Shown: piece by piece, positions 26,527-37,815 of the stretch
Position numbering within the stretch: the stretch's first letter is position 1
Layout of the letters: the number at the start of each line of letters is the position of its first letter
NCBI RefSeq assembly: GCF_042665255.1
Contig: NZ_JBHTCD010000002.1
Origin: Insolitispirillum peregrinum
Lineage (GTDB): Bacteria; Pseudomonadota; Alphaproteobacteria; Rhodospirillales; Rhodospirillaceae
Direction: 5' to 3' (one strand)
Length of the DNA: 64,000 bases
Program-made: the position numbers and the translations under genes
The notes under the pieces: generated by a model
What the model was told of the DNA's origin: nothing
What the model saw: the letters and a program-made list of their open reading frames with translations, nothing else
Databases searched by the model: none

Positions 26527-27456
26527 CTATGCTCCCCGCGCCAGCACCGCCCGCGCCACTTTTGATCCCGTTGACCGCCCCACCACGCTGCTGATGCGCT
26601 GACCGACCACCGCCAGCGCCGTCAGGTCAAGGCCGGTCTCGATCCCCATGCCGTGCAGCATGTATACCACGTCCTCGGTGGCAACATTCCCCGCCGCCCC
26701 GGCAGCATAGGGGCACCCGCCCAGCCCGGCGACCGAGCTGTCAATCACCGCCACCCCCAGTTCCAGCACCGCCAGCAGGTTGGCCAGCGCCTGCCCGTAG
26801 GTATCGTGAAAATGGGCCGCCAGCGCGGTGACCGGAACCTCGGCCGCCACCGCCTCGATCATGCTCTTGGCCAGACGGGGTGTTCCGACTCCAACGGTAT
26901 CGCCAAGGGAAATCTCGTAACAGCCCATGCGGTACAGCGCCGCCGCCACCTCGGCCACCCGCTGGACAGGCACATCACCCTCATAAGGGCATCCCATCAC
27001 GCAGGAGACATAGCCGCGCACCGCCCAGCCATTGGCCTGCGCCCGCGCCACCACCGGCGCGAACCGTTCCAGACTTTCGGCAATCGGGCAATTGATGTTC
27101 TTGTGGGAAAAGCTTTCCGAGGCGGCAGCGAAAATGGCGACCTCCCCGATGTTGGGGCACGCCTCGGCGGCGTCCATGCCGCGCTCGTTGGGCACCAGCA
27201 CCGCATAGCGGCCATCGGCCATCGGCGGCAGTGCCGCCAGCACCTGCGGCGTGTCGGCCATTTGCGGCACCCATTTCGGTGACACAAAGCTGCCAACCTC
27301 GATATGGCGCAGCCCGGCCTGCCGCAGCCCGTTGATCAGGGCGATACGCTCGGCAGTGGGCACGACGGTTTTTTCATTCTGGAGGCCATCGCGCGGCCCG
27401 ACTTCAACAATGCGGACCGACGACGGAAAAGACAGCGAACACCGTACAGATGTCAT
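26527..27456 (-). CDS. liuE: Hydroxymethylglutaryl-CoA lyase
   Basis: 309-residue TIM-barrel lyase that splits HMG-CoA into acetoacetate and acetyl-CoA, the last step of leucine degradation. Signature motifs: VEVGPRDGLQNEK at the N-terminus, the metal-binding HFHDTYG at about residue 213, and the active-site Cys loop GLGGCPYAAGAAGN at about residue 242. Size is standard for bacterial MvaB/LiuE. It is the penultimate gene of the minus-strand cluster and directly adjoins the permease. Confidence 0.94.
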   Translation of the reverse strand: MTSVRCSLSFPSSVRIVEVGPRDGLQNEKTVVPTAERIALINGLRQAGLRHIEVGSFVSPKWVPQMADTPQVLAALPPMADGRYAVLVPNERGMDAAEACPNIGEVAIFAAASESFSHKNINCPIAESLERFAPVVARAQANGWAVRGYVSCVMGCPYEGDVPVQRVAEVAAALYRMGCYEISLGDTVGVGTPRLAKSMIEAVAAEVPVTALAAHFHDTYGQALANLLAVLELGVAVIDSSVAGLGGCPYAAGAAGNVATEDVVYMLHGMGIETGLDLTALAVVGQRISSVVGRSTGSKVARAVLARGA

Positions 27457-27517
27457 ACCCCGGGCTCCTGCGGGAAAAAGGACAGGCCCGATTCTGCACT
27501 GAACACCAAGATATCGT

Positions 27518-27553
27518 CCCGGCCATCCCCGATCATGGGCGGGGATGGCCGGG
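27518..27553. terminator. 13-bp perfect hairpin before the HMG-CoA lyase gene
   Basis: cccggccatcccc and ggggatggccggg pair perfectly around a 10-base loop, 10 bases after the stop of the 139-residue gene. No T run follows, so it may attenuate or stabilise mRNA between the upstream genes and the lyase rather than terminate fully. Confidence 0.5.
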
Positions 27554-27563
27554 ACATCCCGTT

Positions 27564-27983
27564 TCAGACCTGCGCTGCCAACGCCTGATACAGACGGTTC
27601 AGCACCGCATTGCCGGCATCGATTTCCCGCTGGGAGGTACCGAGCTTTTCCAGCACCACCGAGGGGACCGCCGATGCATCGGCGTTGATCTTGTTGTCCA
27701 GAAAGAACCGGTACATCAGATCATCACGGGTCTTTTTCAGCTTGCGCAACGTCAGCCGGTCTTCATCGCCCATTTCATCGAGCAGCCTGCGGGCGGCCGG
27801 CGACGTCGGTCGCAGGTTCACCAGCGTGTCCACATCGGTGTAAAAGTTTGGCGCCACCAGGTCATCAAACGTTTCAAGCGATGCAACCAACAGCGACACG
27901 GAGTTTGCCAGCCGCTGGAAGTCATGCACGGCCCAGCCATAATTCCGCATCAGGCCATCCAGACTCGGGTTTCGATTGCTCAT
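27564..27983 (-). CDS. Conserved-looking 139-residue helical protein of unknown function
   Basis: No family recognised. The protein is soluble and predicted mostly helical, with a charged segment DEMGDEDRLTLRKLKKTRDDLMYRFF in the centre and no cysteines, signal peptide or membrane helix. It lies 28 bases after the methylcrotonyl-CoA carboxylase alpha gene and just before the HMG-CoA lyase, in the same direction, so it is expressed with the leucine pathway although it may be unrelated in function. Confidence 0.65.
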   Translation of the reverse strand: MSNRNPSLDGLMRNYGWAVHDFQRLANSVSLLVASLETFDDLVAPNFYTDVDTLVNLRPTSPAARRLLDEMGDEDRLTLRKLKKTRDDLMYRFFLDNKINADASAVPSVVLEKLGTSQREIDAGNAVLNRLYQALAAQV

Positions 27984-28011
27984 TAAAGACCCCTTACATC
28001 TTGCGCTGCCC

Positions 28012-30004
<1,993 letters not shown>

Positions 30005-30012
<8 letters not shown>

Positions 30013-30844
30013 CCTGTTGATCCTTTTCCACCCGACCCGCTGCACGGCTCACCCACGACGGTTCCCGTTTGGACAAAAAGGCCCGCAAGCCCTCCTGCCC
30101 CTCGGCCCCGACCCGTTGGCGCGCAATGCGGGCGGCGGTTTCGGTAAGAAGCGGTGAAGACAACGGACGCCCGGCCACCGAGGCAATCAGGTCCTTGCTG
30201 GCCGACAGGGCCTGTGGCCCGCCCAGCAACAGCGCCTTCACCCATGTTTCGACCTGTTCCTGCAGGCGATCGGGCGACACCACCGCCTGCACCAGCCCCA
30301 GCCGGAAGGCGTCGATGGCATCGAACCGTTCGGCAGTCAGCATGTAGCGCCGCGAGGCCCGCACCCCGATGGCGGCAATCACATGCGGGGCAATGGTGGC
30401 CGGGATCAGCCCCAGCCGGACCTCTGACAGGCAAAAGCTGGCGCTGTCGCTGGCCACCGCCATGTCACAGGCTGCCACCAGCCCGACACCGCCGCCAAAG
30501 GCCGCCCCCTGCACCGCCGCAATCACCGGCTTGGGACAGGTGGCGATGCTGGCCAGCATTTCGGCCAGTGCGAGGGCATCGGCGTGGTTTTCCTCCTCGC
30601 CATAGCCCGCCATCCGCTGCATCCACGCCAGATCGGCCCCGGCGGAGAAACTGCGCCCGGCCCCGGTCAGGATCACCACCCGCACCGCCGGATCGGCGGC
30701 AAAGCCGTCAAAGGCACGCCTTAGGTCGGCAATCAGGAGATCATCAAAGGCATTGTGAATCGCCGGGCGATTGAGGGTGACGGTCACCACCCCACGATCA
30801 TCAGCGGAGAGCAACAGGGAGGATGGTGTTGGTTCAGTCATCAT
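30005..30844 (-). CDS. liuC: Enoyl-CoA hydratase family, probable methylglutaconyl-CoA hydratase
   Basis: 279 residues of the crotonase fold, hydrating 3-methylglutaconyl-CoA to HMG-CoA. The oxyanion-hole segments SFSAGADLAWM (about residue 68) and AAVQGAAFGGGVGLVAACD (about residue 110) are intact, and the acidic catalytic position follows in FCLSEVRLGLIPATIAP. A gggagga site precedes ATGATG at 30844/30841. It sits between the two carboxylase subunit genes, the standard liu order, and overlaps the alpha-subunit gene by 8 bases. Confidence 0.9.
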
Positions 30845-30858
30845 GCCTCCTCCCGCCA

Positions 30859-32469
30859 TCACATGCGGAACACGCCATAGCGGGTCGGCGGGATCGGGGC
30901 ATTCAGCGCCGCCGACAGCCCCAGCCCCAACACCCGCCGACTGTCTGCCGGGTCAAGCAGGCCGTCATCCCACAGCCGCGCCCCGGCATAATAGGGATGC
31001 CCCTGCGTTTCATACTGCGCCCGGATCGGGGCCTTGAACGCCTCTTCCTCGTCCGTCGGCCAGTCCTGCCCGCTGGCGCTCATCGCCTCGCGCCGAACAG
31101 TCGCCAGCACACCCGCCGCCTGTTCGCCGCCCATCACCGAAATCCGGCTGTTCGGCCACATCCACAAGAAACGCGGCCCGAACGCCCGCCCGCACATGCC
31201 GTAGTTCCCGGCCCCGAACGAGCCACCGATCACCATCGTCAGCTTGGGGACCGTGGCGCACGACACCGCCATCACCATCTTGGCGCCGTCCTTGGCAATG
31301 CCGCCGCTTTCGTATTTGCGTCCGACCATGAAGCCGGTGATGTTTTGCAGGAACACCAGCGGAATGCCGCGCTGATTGCACAGTTCGACAAAGTGCGCGC
31401 CTTTCAGGGCGCTTTCCGAAAACAGGATGCCGTTGTTGGCGACGATCCCCACCGGATAGCCGTACAGGTGGGCAAAGCCGCACACCAGCGAAGAGCCGTA
31501 CAGCGCCTTGAATTCATCAAAGCGCGAGCCATCGACAAGGCGGGCGATCACTTCGCGCACGTCATAGGGCTTGCGGCTGTCACGCGGGATGATGCCGTAC
31601 AGCTCCGCCGGATCATACAGCGGCTCTTCCGACCGCTGGAGGGTCACGCCGGGGGTTTTGCGCCGGTTCAGCCCGCCGACAATCTGGCGGGCCAGCGACA
31701 GGGCATGGTCATCGCTGTGGGCGTAGTGATCGGTCACCCCCGAGGTGCGGCAGTGGACATCCGCCCCGCCAAGGTCTTCGGCGCTGACGATTTCCCCGGT
31801 TGCCGCCTGCACCAGCGGCGGCCCGCCGAGGAAGATGGTGCCCTGTCCCTTGACGATGATGCTTTCATCGCACATCGCCGGAACATAGGCACCGCCCGCC
31901 GTACACGAGCCCATCACCACCGCGATCTGCGGAATGCCGGCCGCCGACAGGGTGGCCTGATTGTAAAAGATGCGGCCAAAGTGCTCCTTGTCGGGAAACA
32001 CCTCATCCTGACGCGGCAGGAAAGCCCCGCCGCTATCGACCAGATAGACGCAGGGCAGACTGTTTTCCGCCGCGATTTCCTGCGCCCGCAGGTGCTTTTT
32101 GACCGTCATCGGATAATAGGTGCCGCCCTTGACGGTGGCATCATTGGCCACCACCACGCATTCCTGCCCGGCAATGCGGCCAATGCCGGTGATGATGCCA
32201 GCGGCAGGAACGCCGCCCGGCTCGTACAGGCCATGTCCGGCGAGCTGGCTGAATTCAAGGAACGGGCTGCCGACATCCAGCAAGCGCCGGATGCGTTCCC
32301 GTGGCAGCAGCTTGCCGCGCGCCAGATGCTTGTCGCGCGCCTTGCTGCCGCCACCGTCCTTGATGGTGCGCACCACCGCCCGCAGGTCATCGACCAGCGT
32401 TTGCATGTGCGCGGCATTGGCCTGAAAGTCTTCGGATCGCCGATTGACGGCGGACTTCAAAATGGTCAT
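30859..32469 (-). CDS. liuB: Methylcrotonyl-CoA carboxylase beta (carboxyltransferase) subunit
   Basis: 536-residue carboxyltransferase. Crotonase-like N- and C-halves are visible with GGAYVPAMCDE and the later GSFGAGNYGMCGRAFGPRF segment typical of acyl-CoA carboxylase beta subunits; the C-terminus ends GVFRM. The start MTILKSAVNRRSEDF (32469) matches MCC beta subunits; upstream codons look non-coding. It transfers the carboxyl group from biotin to 3-methylcrotonyl-CoA in complex with liuD. The stop lies 14 bases before the hydratase start. Confidence 0.93.
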   Translation of the reverse strand: MTILKSAVNRRSEDFQANAAHMQTLVDDLRAVVRTIKDGGGSKARDKHLARGKLLPRERIRRLLDVGSPFLEFSQLAGHGLYEPGGVPAAGIITGIGRIAGQECVVVANDATVKGGTYYPMTVKKHLRAQEIAAENSLPCVYLVDSGGAFLPRQDEVFPDKEHFGRIFYNQATLSAAGIPQIAVVMGSCTAGGAYVPAMCDESIIVKGQGTIFLGGPPLVQAATGEIVSAEDLGGADVHCRTSGVTDHYAHSDDHALSLARQIVGGLNRRKTPGVTLQRSEEPLYDPAELYGIIPRDSRKPYDVREVIARLVDGSRFDEFKALYGSSLVCGFAHLYGYPVGIVANNGILFSESALKGAHFVELCNQRGIPLVFLQNITGFMVGRKYESGGIAKDGAKMVMAVSCATVPKLTMVIGGSFGAGNYGMCGRAFGPRFLWMWPNSRISVMGGEQAAGVLATVRREAMSASGQDWPTDEEEAFKAPIRAQYETQGHPYYAGARLWDDGLLDPADSRRVLGLGLSAALNAPIPPTRYGVFRM

Positions 32470-32636
32470 GGGGAAGCCTCTCCGCGTCCTGTCTTGAGAC
32501 GTTTCCAGAAACGGGATCACCGTGGCGTGGACCGTCTGTGCGGTCCGGTCATTATTGCTGTGCGCCACGCGCCCCGCTGGCCTGCCCGCTTTTTATGAGT
32601 CTCGGGTCAGGCCGGTATGCGCAGGAAAAGGAAGGC

Positions 32637-33050
32637 TCAGGCCTTGGGTCCGGGATTGTCCTCACGCGGGATCACCGGACCGCCGGCAGCCTTCCAGGCT
32701 GTAAAGCCGCCGCCCAGTTGCGCGACCGGCGACAGACCCATGTCCTGCATGGCCCGTGTCGCCAGGCACGAGCGCCAGGCGGAAGCACAATAAAAGACAA
32801 AGCTTTTGCCCGACCCAAAGATGTCCTTGTAGTACGGGCTTTCCGGGTCAACCCAGAACTCCAGCATCCCGCGCGGAGCATGGAACGAGCCGGGGATCAC
32901 CCCTTCGTGTTCCAGCTCGCGCACGTCGCGGATGTCAACAAACACCACATCGGGATGGTTCAGCAGGGCCTTGGCCTCGTCGGCGGTCACCGTCTCGATC
33001 AGACGATAGCTGTCGTCCAGCAGAGCCTTGAAACCTTTGGTCAGAGCCAT
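32637..33050 (-). CDS. Rhodanese-like sulfurtransferase
   Basis: 137-residue single rhodanese domain. Landmarks are VFVDIRDVRELEHEGVIPGSFHAPRG (substrate-entry and CH2A-type motif) and the active-site loop YCASAWRS, where Cys carries persulfide. The second ATG (33050) is chosen since the aagggg site is then six bases away; at 33056 it would abut the codon. It sits in the minus-strand run between the carboxylase and DsbA-like genes. A detoxification or sulfur-transfer role is likely; link to leucine use is only positional. Confidence 0.88.
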   Translation of the reverse strand: MALTKGFKALLDDSYRLIETVTADEAKALLNHPDVVFVDIRDVRELEHEGVIPGSFHAPRGMLEFWVDPESPYYKDIFGSGKSFVFYCASAWRSCLATRAMQDMGLSPVAQLGGGFTAWKAAGGPVIPREDNPGPKA

Positions 33051-33097
33051 TGCCATCCCCTTGGTCTGTCAGAAAAAATCAGGCATACAGAGTGGCC

Positions 33098-33706
33098 TTA
33101 CCAGCCGCCGGTTTCAAGCCATTCCTCGACCATCCACAGGCGGTCGGCCCCCCAGAAGTGTTCGCCATCGACCACCAGCCACGGCGAGCCGAAGATGCCG
33201 CGGGAAACGGCCTCGTCGCACGCCTCGCGCAGGCGGGTCTTGATCACCGGATCGGCCAGCGCCTGTTCCAGCGCCGCCCGGTCGATCCCCATGCGGGCGG
33301 CAATATCGAGCACCACCTCCGGCTCTCCAATATTTTTGCCCTGCTCGAAGTAAGCCGAATAGACCACGGCGGCGAAATCCACCGCCTTGGCCGGAGCATG
33401 CTCTTCCAGCCAGTAAAAGGCCCGCGAGGCGGCCACCGCGCCAATCGGAAAGGTTTCCGGCTGACGATAGGTGATGCCGTACAGGCGACAGAACCGCTCG
33501 ACGTCGGTCTTCATGTAACTGAACTTCATCGCCGAGCTGGCCAGCGGCGCACCACCGCTTTCCTTCATCACCGCACCCAGCAGGAAAGGCCGCCAGAGCA
33601 CCGTCCGGCCATGGTCTTCCGCGATGTTGTCAATCTGCGTCGCGGCGATATAGCCATAGGGGCTGGAGAAATCGAACCAGAACTCGATCGGCGTCTTTTT
33701 CGCCAT
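33098..33706 (-). CDS. DsbA-family 2-hydroxychromene-2-carboxylate isomerase-like protein
   Basis: 202 residues of thioredoxin/GST-kappa fold. The N-terminus IEFWFDFSSPYGYIAATQI carries the SPY motif that replaces CxxC in HCCA isomerases, where Ser contacts glutathione. The C-terminus has GIFGSPWLVVDGEHFWGADRL, the standard cis-Pro loop and terminal motif. Members isomerise hydroxychromene carboxylates in aromatic degradation or act as glutathione-dependent enzymes; no naphthalene genes are present, so the substrate is unknown. It shares direction and short gaps with its neighbours. Confidence 0.85.
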   Translation of the reverse strand: MAKKTPIEFWFDFSSPYGYIAATQIDNIAEDHGRTVLWRPFLLGAVMKESGGAPLASSAMKFSYMKTDVERFCRLYGITYRQPETFPIGAVAASRAFYWLEEHAPAKAVDFAAVVYSAYFEQGKNIGEPEVVLDIAARMGIDRAALEQALADPVIKTRLREACDEAVSRGIFGSPWLVVDGEHFWGADRLWMVEEWLETGGW

Positions 33707-33732
33707 GGTGGCCTTTCCTTATCCGGGTGGGG

Positions 33733-34341
33733 TTATTCAATACGAACGAACTGACCGTCGTCTTCGTTCAGGCGATACAGCGCGCCTTCCTTCATGTCGA
33801 ACCACCAGCCGTGGACATTGAGATATCCGAGGTCGGCGGCGTTCTGCACAAAGGGGAAGCTGCGCAGGTTGCGGATCGACTGCCGCAGGGTGTCCTGACT
33901 GGCCTTGGCCGGTTCTTCGTCACCGACCGCACCGGCCATCATCGACATCCACGGCTGGATGAATTCACGGTCGGGCATGGTTTCGTGCTTGGTGGCCGCC
34001 ACCAGCGCACTGACCCCGCCACAGCTGGAATGGGCCAGCACGATGATGTCCTGCACCTTCAGGTCGCGGACGGCATATTCCAGCGCCGCCGAGGTGCCGT
34101 GATAGTGACCATCCGGGGCATAGGGCGGCACCAGAGCGGCCACGTTGCGCACCACGAACAGCTCGCCCGGTTCGGCATTCATCAGGATCGCCGGGTCAAC
34201 CCGGCTGTCCGAACAGGCCACCAGCAGGATTTCCGGCTTCTGGCCGCCCTCGACCAGCGAGGCCACGCGCTCGGGGCGCTGTTCGTAATAGATGGCGCGA
34301 AAACTACGAAAGCCAGCCACCATACGATCAATGGTCCGCAT
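33733..34341 (-). CDS. Beta-class carbonic anhydrase
   Basis: 202-residue cytoplasmic zinc enzyme interconverting CO2 and bicarbonate. Zinc ligands and dyad are visible: ACSDSRVDP (Cys and the Asp-Arg pair, about residue 42) and AHSSCGGV (His and Cys, about residue 102). The ATG at 34341 overlaps the stop of the SDR gene (TGATG), implying translational coupling. Supplying bicarbonate to the biotin-dependent carboxylase encoded in the same run is an attractive, unproven reason for its place here. Confidence 0.93.
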   Translation of the reverse strand: MRTIDRMVAGFRSFRAIYYEQRPERVASLVEGGQKPEILLVACSDSRVDPAILMNAEPGELFVVRNVAALVPPYAPDGHYHGTSAALEYAVRDLKVQDIIVLAHSSCGGVSALVAATKHETMPDREFIQPWMSMMAGAVGDEEPAKASQDTLRQSIRNLRSFPFVQNAADLGYLNVHGWWFDMKEGALYRLNEDDGQFVRIE

Positions 34342-35030
34342 CACCACGGCAGTTCCTTTCCCTGATAATCGACAAACAAACCGGTCCGGTCGAGCGAGGT
34401 GGCAGCAATCGCTGCCCGCATGCCGCTGACGCTTTCCGGCGCATCCAGCATTCCGTCCGGGCCACCCATGTCGGTGCGGACCCAGCCCGGATGCAACAAG
34501 ACAACGGCAATGCCGTCGGGCTTCAGGTCATGGGCCAGACCGGCCCCGACCATGTTCACCGATGCCTTGGAGGCGCGGTAAATGTAAGACCCGCCCGGCA
34601 TTTCACCGATGGACCCCATCCGTGACGACACGATCGCCACCGTTGCCGTCCCGCCAGCCGCCACCGCGGCCCGCAGGTTCGACACCAGCGCCTGTGTCAC
34701 CGCCAGCGGGCCAAAGGCATTGACCTGCTGGGCGGCCAGAAAGGAGGCACAGTCGACGGTACCGAACGCCTGATGGGCGTGGGTACCATAGATGCCGGCA
34801 TTGTTGATCAACAGGTTGACCGGCTGACCGGCCAGCCTGTGTGCCAGAGCCGCCAGCGAGTCGGCGTCGGGCACCTCCAGCGCCTCGACCTCGACCCCCA
34901 AAGCCTGCAAGGCAGGGGCCTGTTCCGGGGCACGGCAGCAGGCAATCACGCGCCATCCCGCATCGCGGTACTGTCGCGCAAATTCCAGCCCCAGGCCACG
35001 ATTGGCACCGGTGATCAACACACAGGGCAT
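34341..35030 (-). CDS. Short-chain dehydrogenase/reductase
   Basis: 229-residue classical SDR. NAD(P) motif TGANRGLGLEFARQY, the NNAGIYG strand, catalytic Ser in VSSRMGS and YRASKASVNM (YxxxK) are all present. It resembles CsgA-like/carbonyl reductase-type SDRs of unknown substrate. An aaagga site lies before ATG 35030. It is coupled to the carbonic anhydrase gene and preceded by a 140-base gap after the thiolase gene. Confidence 0.87.
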   Translation of the reverse strand: MPCVLITGANRGLGLEFARQYRDAGWRVIACCRAPEQAPALQALGVEVEALEVPDADSLAALAHRLAGQPVNLLINNAGIYGTHAHQAFGTVDCASFLAAQQVNAFGPLAVTQALVSNLRAAVAAGGTATVAIVSSRMGSIGEMPGGSYIYRASKASVNMVGAGLAHDLKPDGIAVVLLHPGWVRTDMGGPDGMLDAPESVSGMRAAIAATSLDRTGLFVDYQGKELPW

Positions 35031-35170
35031 CGCTGTTTCCTTTCGTTACATCAGGCAGACCCGGATGGGGGGAAGCATCGGAGTGCAGGCACCATACCTG
35101 TCTCTGATCCTCCCCGCCACGTCCTTGATTAAAACGTCCTTGATGCAGACAGGGAAAGGGATCTGAGCCG

Positions 35171-36361
35171 TTACGAGGCCAGCTCCAGCGCCACCGCCGT
35201 TGCTTCGCCGCCGCCAATGCAGAGCGAGGCAACACCGGTCTTCAAACCATACTTTTTCAGTGCGTTAATCAGGGTCACGAGGATACGTGCTCCCGATGCG
35301 CCAATGGGATGCCCCAAGGCACAAGCCCCACCATGCACGTTCACCTTTTCATGAGCAATTTGTAAATCATGCATGGCAGCCATGGTTACAACCGCAAAAG
35401 CCTCGTTGATTTCCCACAGGTCAACGTCGGCCACCGACCAGTTGACCTTGGCCAGCAACTTTTCCATCGCCCCCACCGGAGCAGTGGTGAACCACGCCGG
35501 AGCGCGGGCGTCGGTGGCATGGCCGAGGATGGTCGCCAGCGGGGTCAGACCGCGCCGGTCGGCTTCGGACCGGCGCATCATCACCAGCGCCGCCGCCCCG
35601 TCGGAAATCGACGAGCTGTTCGCCGCCGTCACCGTCCCGCCATCGCGGAAGGCCGCCTTCAGGGTCGGAATCTTGTCCGGGCGGGCGTTGCGCGGCTGTT
35701 CGTCGGCTTCGATCAGGGTGTCGCCCTTGCGGCCCTTGATCGCCACCGGCACGATTTCCGCCGCCGCCGTGCCGTCATTGGTCGCCTTCAGCGCCCGGTC
35801 AAGCGAGGCCAGCGCAAAGGCGTCCTGCTGTTCGCGGGTAAAGCCGTAATGGCTGGCGGTGTCTTCGGCAAAGGTGCCCATCAGGCGGCCCTTGTCATAG
35901 GCGTCTTCCAGACCGTCAAGGAACATGTGGTCCATCACCCGCCCATGGCCCATGCGATAGCCGCCCCGGGCCTTGTCCAGCAGGTAGGGGGCATTGCTCA
36001 TCGATTCCATGCCACCGGCAATCATCACCGAGGCCGACCCGGCCAGCAGCATGTCATGGGCAAACATCGCCGCCCGCATCCCCGATCCGCACATCTTGTT
36101 GATGGTGGTGCAGCCCGCCGCGTCCGGCACCCCGGCCCCGCGCGACGCCTGACGCGCCGGAGCCTGTCCCAGCCCGGCCGGCAGCACGCAGCCCATCAGC
36201 ACTTCATCCACATCAGCAGCCGGAACCGCGGCCCGGTCCAGCGCCCCCTTGATCGCAATCGAGCCAAGCACCGGCGCGGTCACGCCCGACAATTCGCCCT
36301 GAAAGGCCCCCATCGGGGTGCGGGCAGCGCCAACGATCACAATCGGATCAGCATGGGTCAT
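35171..36361 (-). CDS. Acetyl-CoA C-acyltransferase (thiolase)
   Basis: 396-residue thiolase. The acyl-accepting Cys is in NKMCGSGMRA (about residue 90), the catalytic His in GGACALGHPIGASGAR (about residue 350) and the second Cys in SLCIGGGEATA near the C-terminus. In this cluster it would convert acetoacetyl-CoA, made from the acetoacetate released by HMG-CoA lyase, into two acetyl-CoA. An acetoacetyl-CoA synthetase or CoA-transferase is not seen in the window. It follows ivd with a 120-base gap that holds two tandem hairpins. Confidence 0.92.
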   Translation of the reverse strand: MTHADPIVIVGAARTPMGAFQGELSGVTAPVLGSIAIKGALDRAAVPAADVDEVLMGCVLPAGLGQAPARQASRGAGVPDAAGCTTINKMCGSGMRAAMFAHDMLLAGSASVMIAGGMESMSNAPYLLDKARGGYRMGHGRVMDHMFLDGLEDAYDKGRLMGTFAEDTASHYGFTREQQDAFALASLDRALKATNDGTAAAEIVPVAIKGRKGDTLIEADEQPRNARPDKIPTLKAAFRDGGTVTAANSSSISDGAAALVMMRRSEADRRGLTPLATILGHATDARAPAWFTTAPVGAMEKLLAKVNWSVADVDLWEINEAFAVVTMAAMHDLQIAHEKVNVHGGACALGHPIGASGARILVTLINALKKYGLKTGVASLCIGGGEATAVALELAS

Positions 36362-36373
36362 TACAGTTTGTCC

Positions 36374-36443
36374 TGTCCAGACGCCGCCAGTCAGGGCGGC
36401 GCGGTGGGTCTGTCCAAACGCCGCCAGTCAGGGCGGCGCGGTG
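36374..36443. repeat. Two tandem 37-base hairpin repeats between ivd and thiolase
   Basis: Units begin at 36374 and 36411, differing at a couple of positions (tgtccagacg and tgtccaaacg). Each contains cgccgcc and ggcggcg around an agtcag loop. The tandem hairpins may modulate relative expression of ivd and thiolase by mRNA stabilisation or pausing. Confidence 0.7.
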
Positions 36444-36481
36444 ATGAAGGTGGCAGGGAACGGGCCGGTTCCCTGCGGACT

Positions 36482-37645
36482 TCAGGCGCTTTCGGTAAAC
36501 AGTTCGCGCCCGATCAGCATCCGGCGAATCTCGCTGGTGCCTGCGCCGATCTCGTACAGCTTGGCATCGCGCAGCAGTCGCCCGGTGGGATAGTCGTTGA
36601 TATAACCGTTGCCGCCCAGAGTCTGGATTGCCTCCAGCGCCATCCAGGTGGCCTTTTCGGCGGCGTACAGAATGACCCCGGCAGCATCCTTGCGGCTGGT
36701 CTCGCCACGGTCGCACGCCTTCGCCACCGCATAGACATAGGCCCGGCAGGCATTCATGGTGGTGTACATGTCGGCCAGCTTGCCCTGCATCAACTGGAAC
36801 TCGCCAATCGGCTGGCCAAACTGCTTGCGGTCATGGACATAGGGCACCACCACGTCCATGCAGGCCTGCATGATCCCCAGCGGCCCGGCGGCCAGAACTG
36901 CCCGTTCATAGTCAAGACCGCTCATCAGCACCCGCACACCGCCGTTCAGCGCCCCGAGGATGTTTTCTTCCGGCACCTCGCAGTCTTCAAACACCAGTTC
37001 ACAGGTGTTGGAGCCACGCATCCCCAGCTTGTCGAGCTTTTGCGCGGTGGAAAATCCCGCCATGCCCTTTTCGACCAGAAAAGCGGTGATGCCCTTCGGC
37101 CCGGCCGCCGGATCGGTCTTGGCATAGACCACCAGCACGTCGGCATCGGGACCATTGGTGATCCACATCTTGTTGCCGTTCAGGACAAAGCGGTCGCCGC
37201 GCCGCTCGGCACGCAGGCGCATCGACACCACATCCGACCCGGATCCCGGTTCGGACATCGCCAGCGCCCCCACCGCGTCGCCCGCAATCAGGCGCGGCAG
37301 CCAGGTCTGCTTTTGCGTTTCGCTGCCGTTGCGGCGAATCTGGTTCACGCACAGGTTGGAATGCGCCCCATAGCTGAGGCCGACACTGGCCGAGGCGCGG
37401 GAAATTTCTTCCATCGCCACCACATGTTCCAGATACCCCAGCCCGGCCCCGCCGTACTCTTCCTCGACGGTAATGCCCAGCACCCCCAGATCGCCGAACT
37501 TGCGCCACAGGTCGGCGGGGAACTCGTTGCTGCGATCAATTTCCGCTGCACGCGGCGCAATCTGGTCGGCGGCAAAGCGCGCCACACTGTCGCGCAGCAT
37601 GTCTGCCGACTCTCCCAGATCAAAGTTCAGGCTCGTAAAGCTCAT
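36482..37645 (-). CDS. liuA: Isovaleryl-CoA dehydrogenase
   Basis: 387-residue FAD-dependent acyl-CoA dehydrogenase oxidising isovaleryl-CoA to 3-methylcrotonyl-CoA, the entry to the liu pathway. Features: ALAMSEPGSGSDVVSM (FAD-binding loop), FVLNGNKMWITNG, the catalytic Glu placed as in isovaleryl-CoA dehydrogenases in SGLDYERAVLAAGPLG (about residue 240) rather than near residue 370, and C-terminal QTLGGNGYINDYPTGRLLRDAKLYEIGAGTSEI-type sequence. It is the first gene of the minus-strand cluster, with a probable LiuR box upstream. Confidence 0.94.
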   Translation of the reverse strand: MSFTSLNFDLGESADMLRDSVARFAADQIAPRAAEIDRSNEFPADLWRKFGDLGVLGITVEEEYGGAGLGYLEHVVAMEEISRASASVGLSYGAHSNLCVNQIRRNGSETQKQTWLPRLIAGDAVGALAMSEPGSGSDVVSMRLRAERRGDRFVLNGNKMWITNGPDADVLVVYAKTDPAAGPKGITAFLVEKGMAGFSTAQKLDKLGMRGSNTCELVFEDCEVPEENILGALNGGVRVLMSGLDYERAVLAAGPLGIMQACMDVVVPYVHDRKQFGQPIGEFQLMQGKLADMYTTMNACRAYVYAVAKACDRGETSRKDAAGVILYAAEKATWMALEAIQTLGGNGYINDYPTGRLLRDAKLYEIGAGTSEIRRMLIGRELFTESA

Positions 37646-37666
37646 CTGTCAGCCTTTCTTTCCTGC

Positions 37667-37720
37667 CTGCCCGCCATCGGGCGGGTGGTTGCCCTGCCCG
37701 CCACCCGGCGGGTGGTTGTG
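37667..37720. repeat. Tandem 27-base hairpin repeat in the ivd 5' leader
   Basis: Two units, starting ctgcccgcc at 37667 and 37694, each with cccgcc paired to ggcggg and ending ggtggttg. They lie 22-75 bases before the ivd start, where they would be transcribed as a structured leader. Confidence 0.65.
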
Positions 37721-37815
37721 ACGTCTCCCGGTCGGGGCGGCACTCTGGTTTTCCTGTCCCCCGGTTCCCGTCAGGGAAACCGGGGCGAGCCTGCTCCCGT
37801 GTTCACCAAGGTACT

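Noticed and set aside
30823..32598. 591-codon frame antisense to methylcrotonyl-CoA carboxylase beta
   Set aside because: Shadow of a clearly conserved carboxyltransferase gene.
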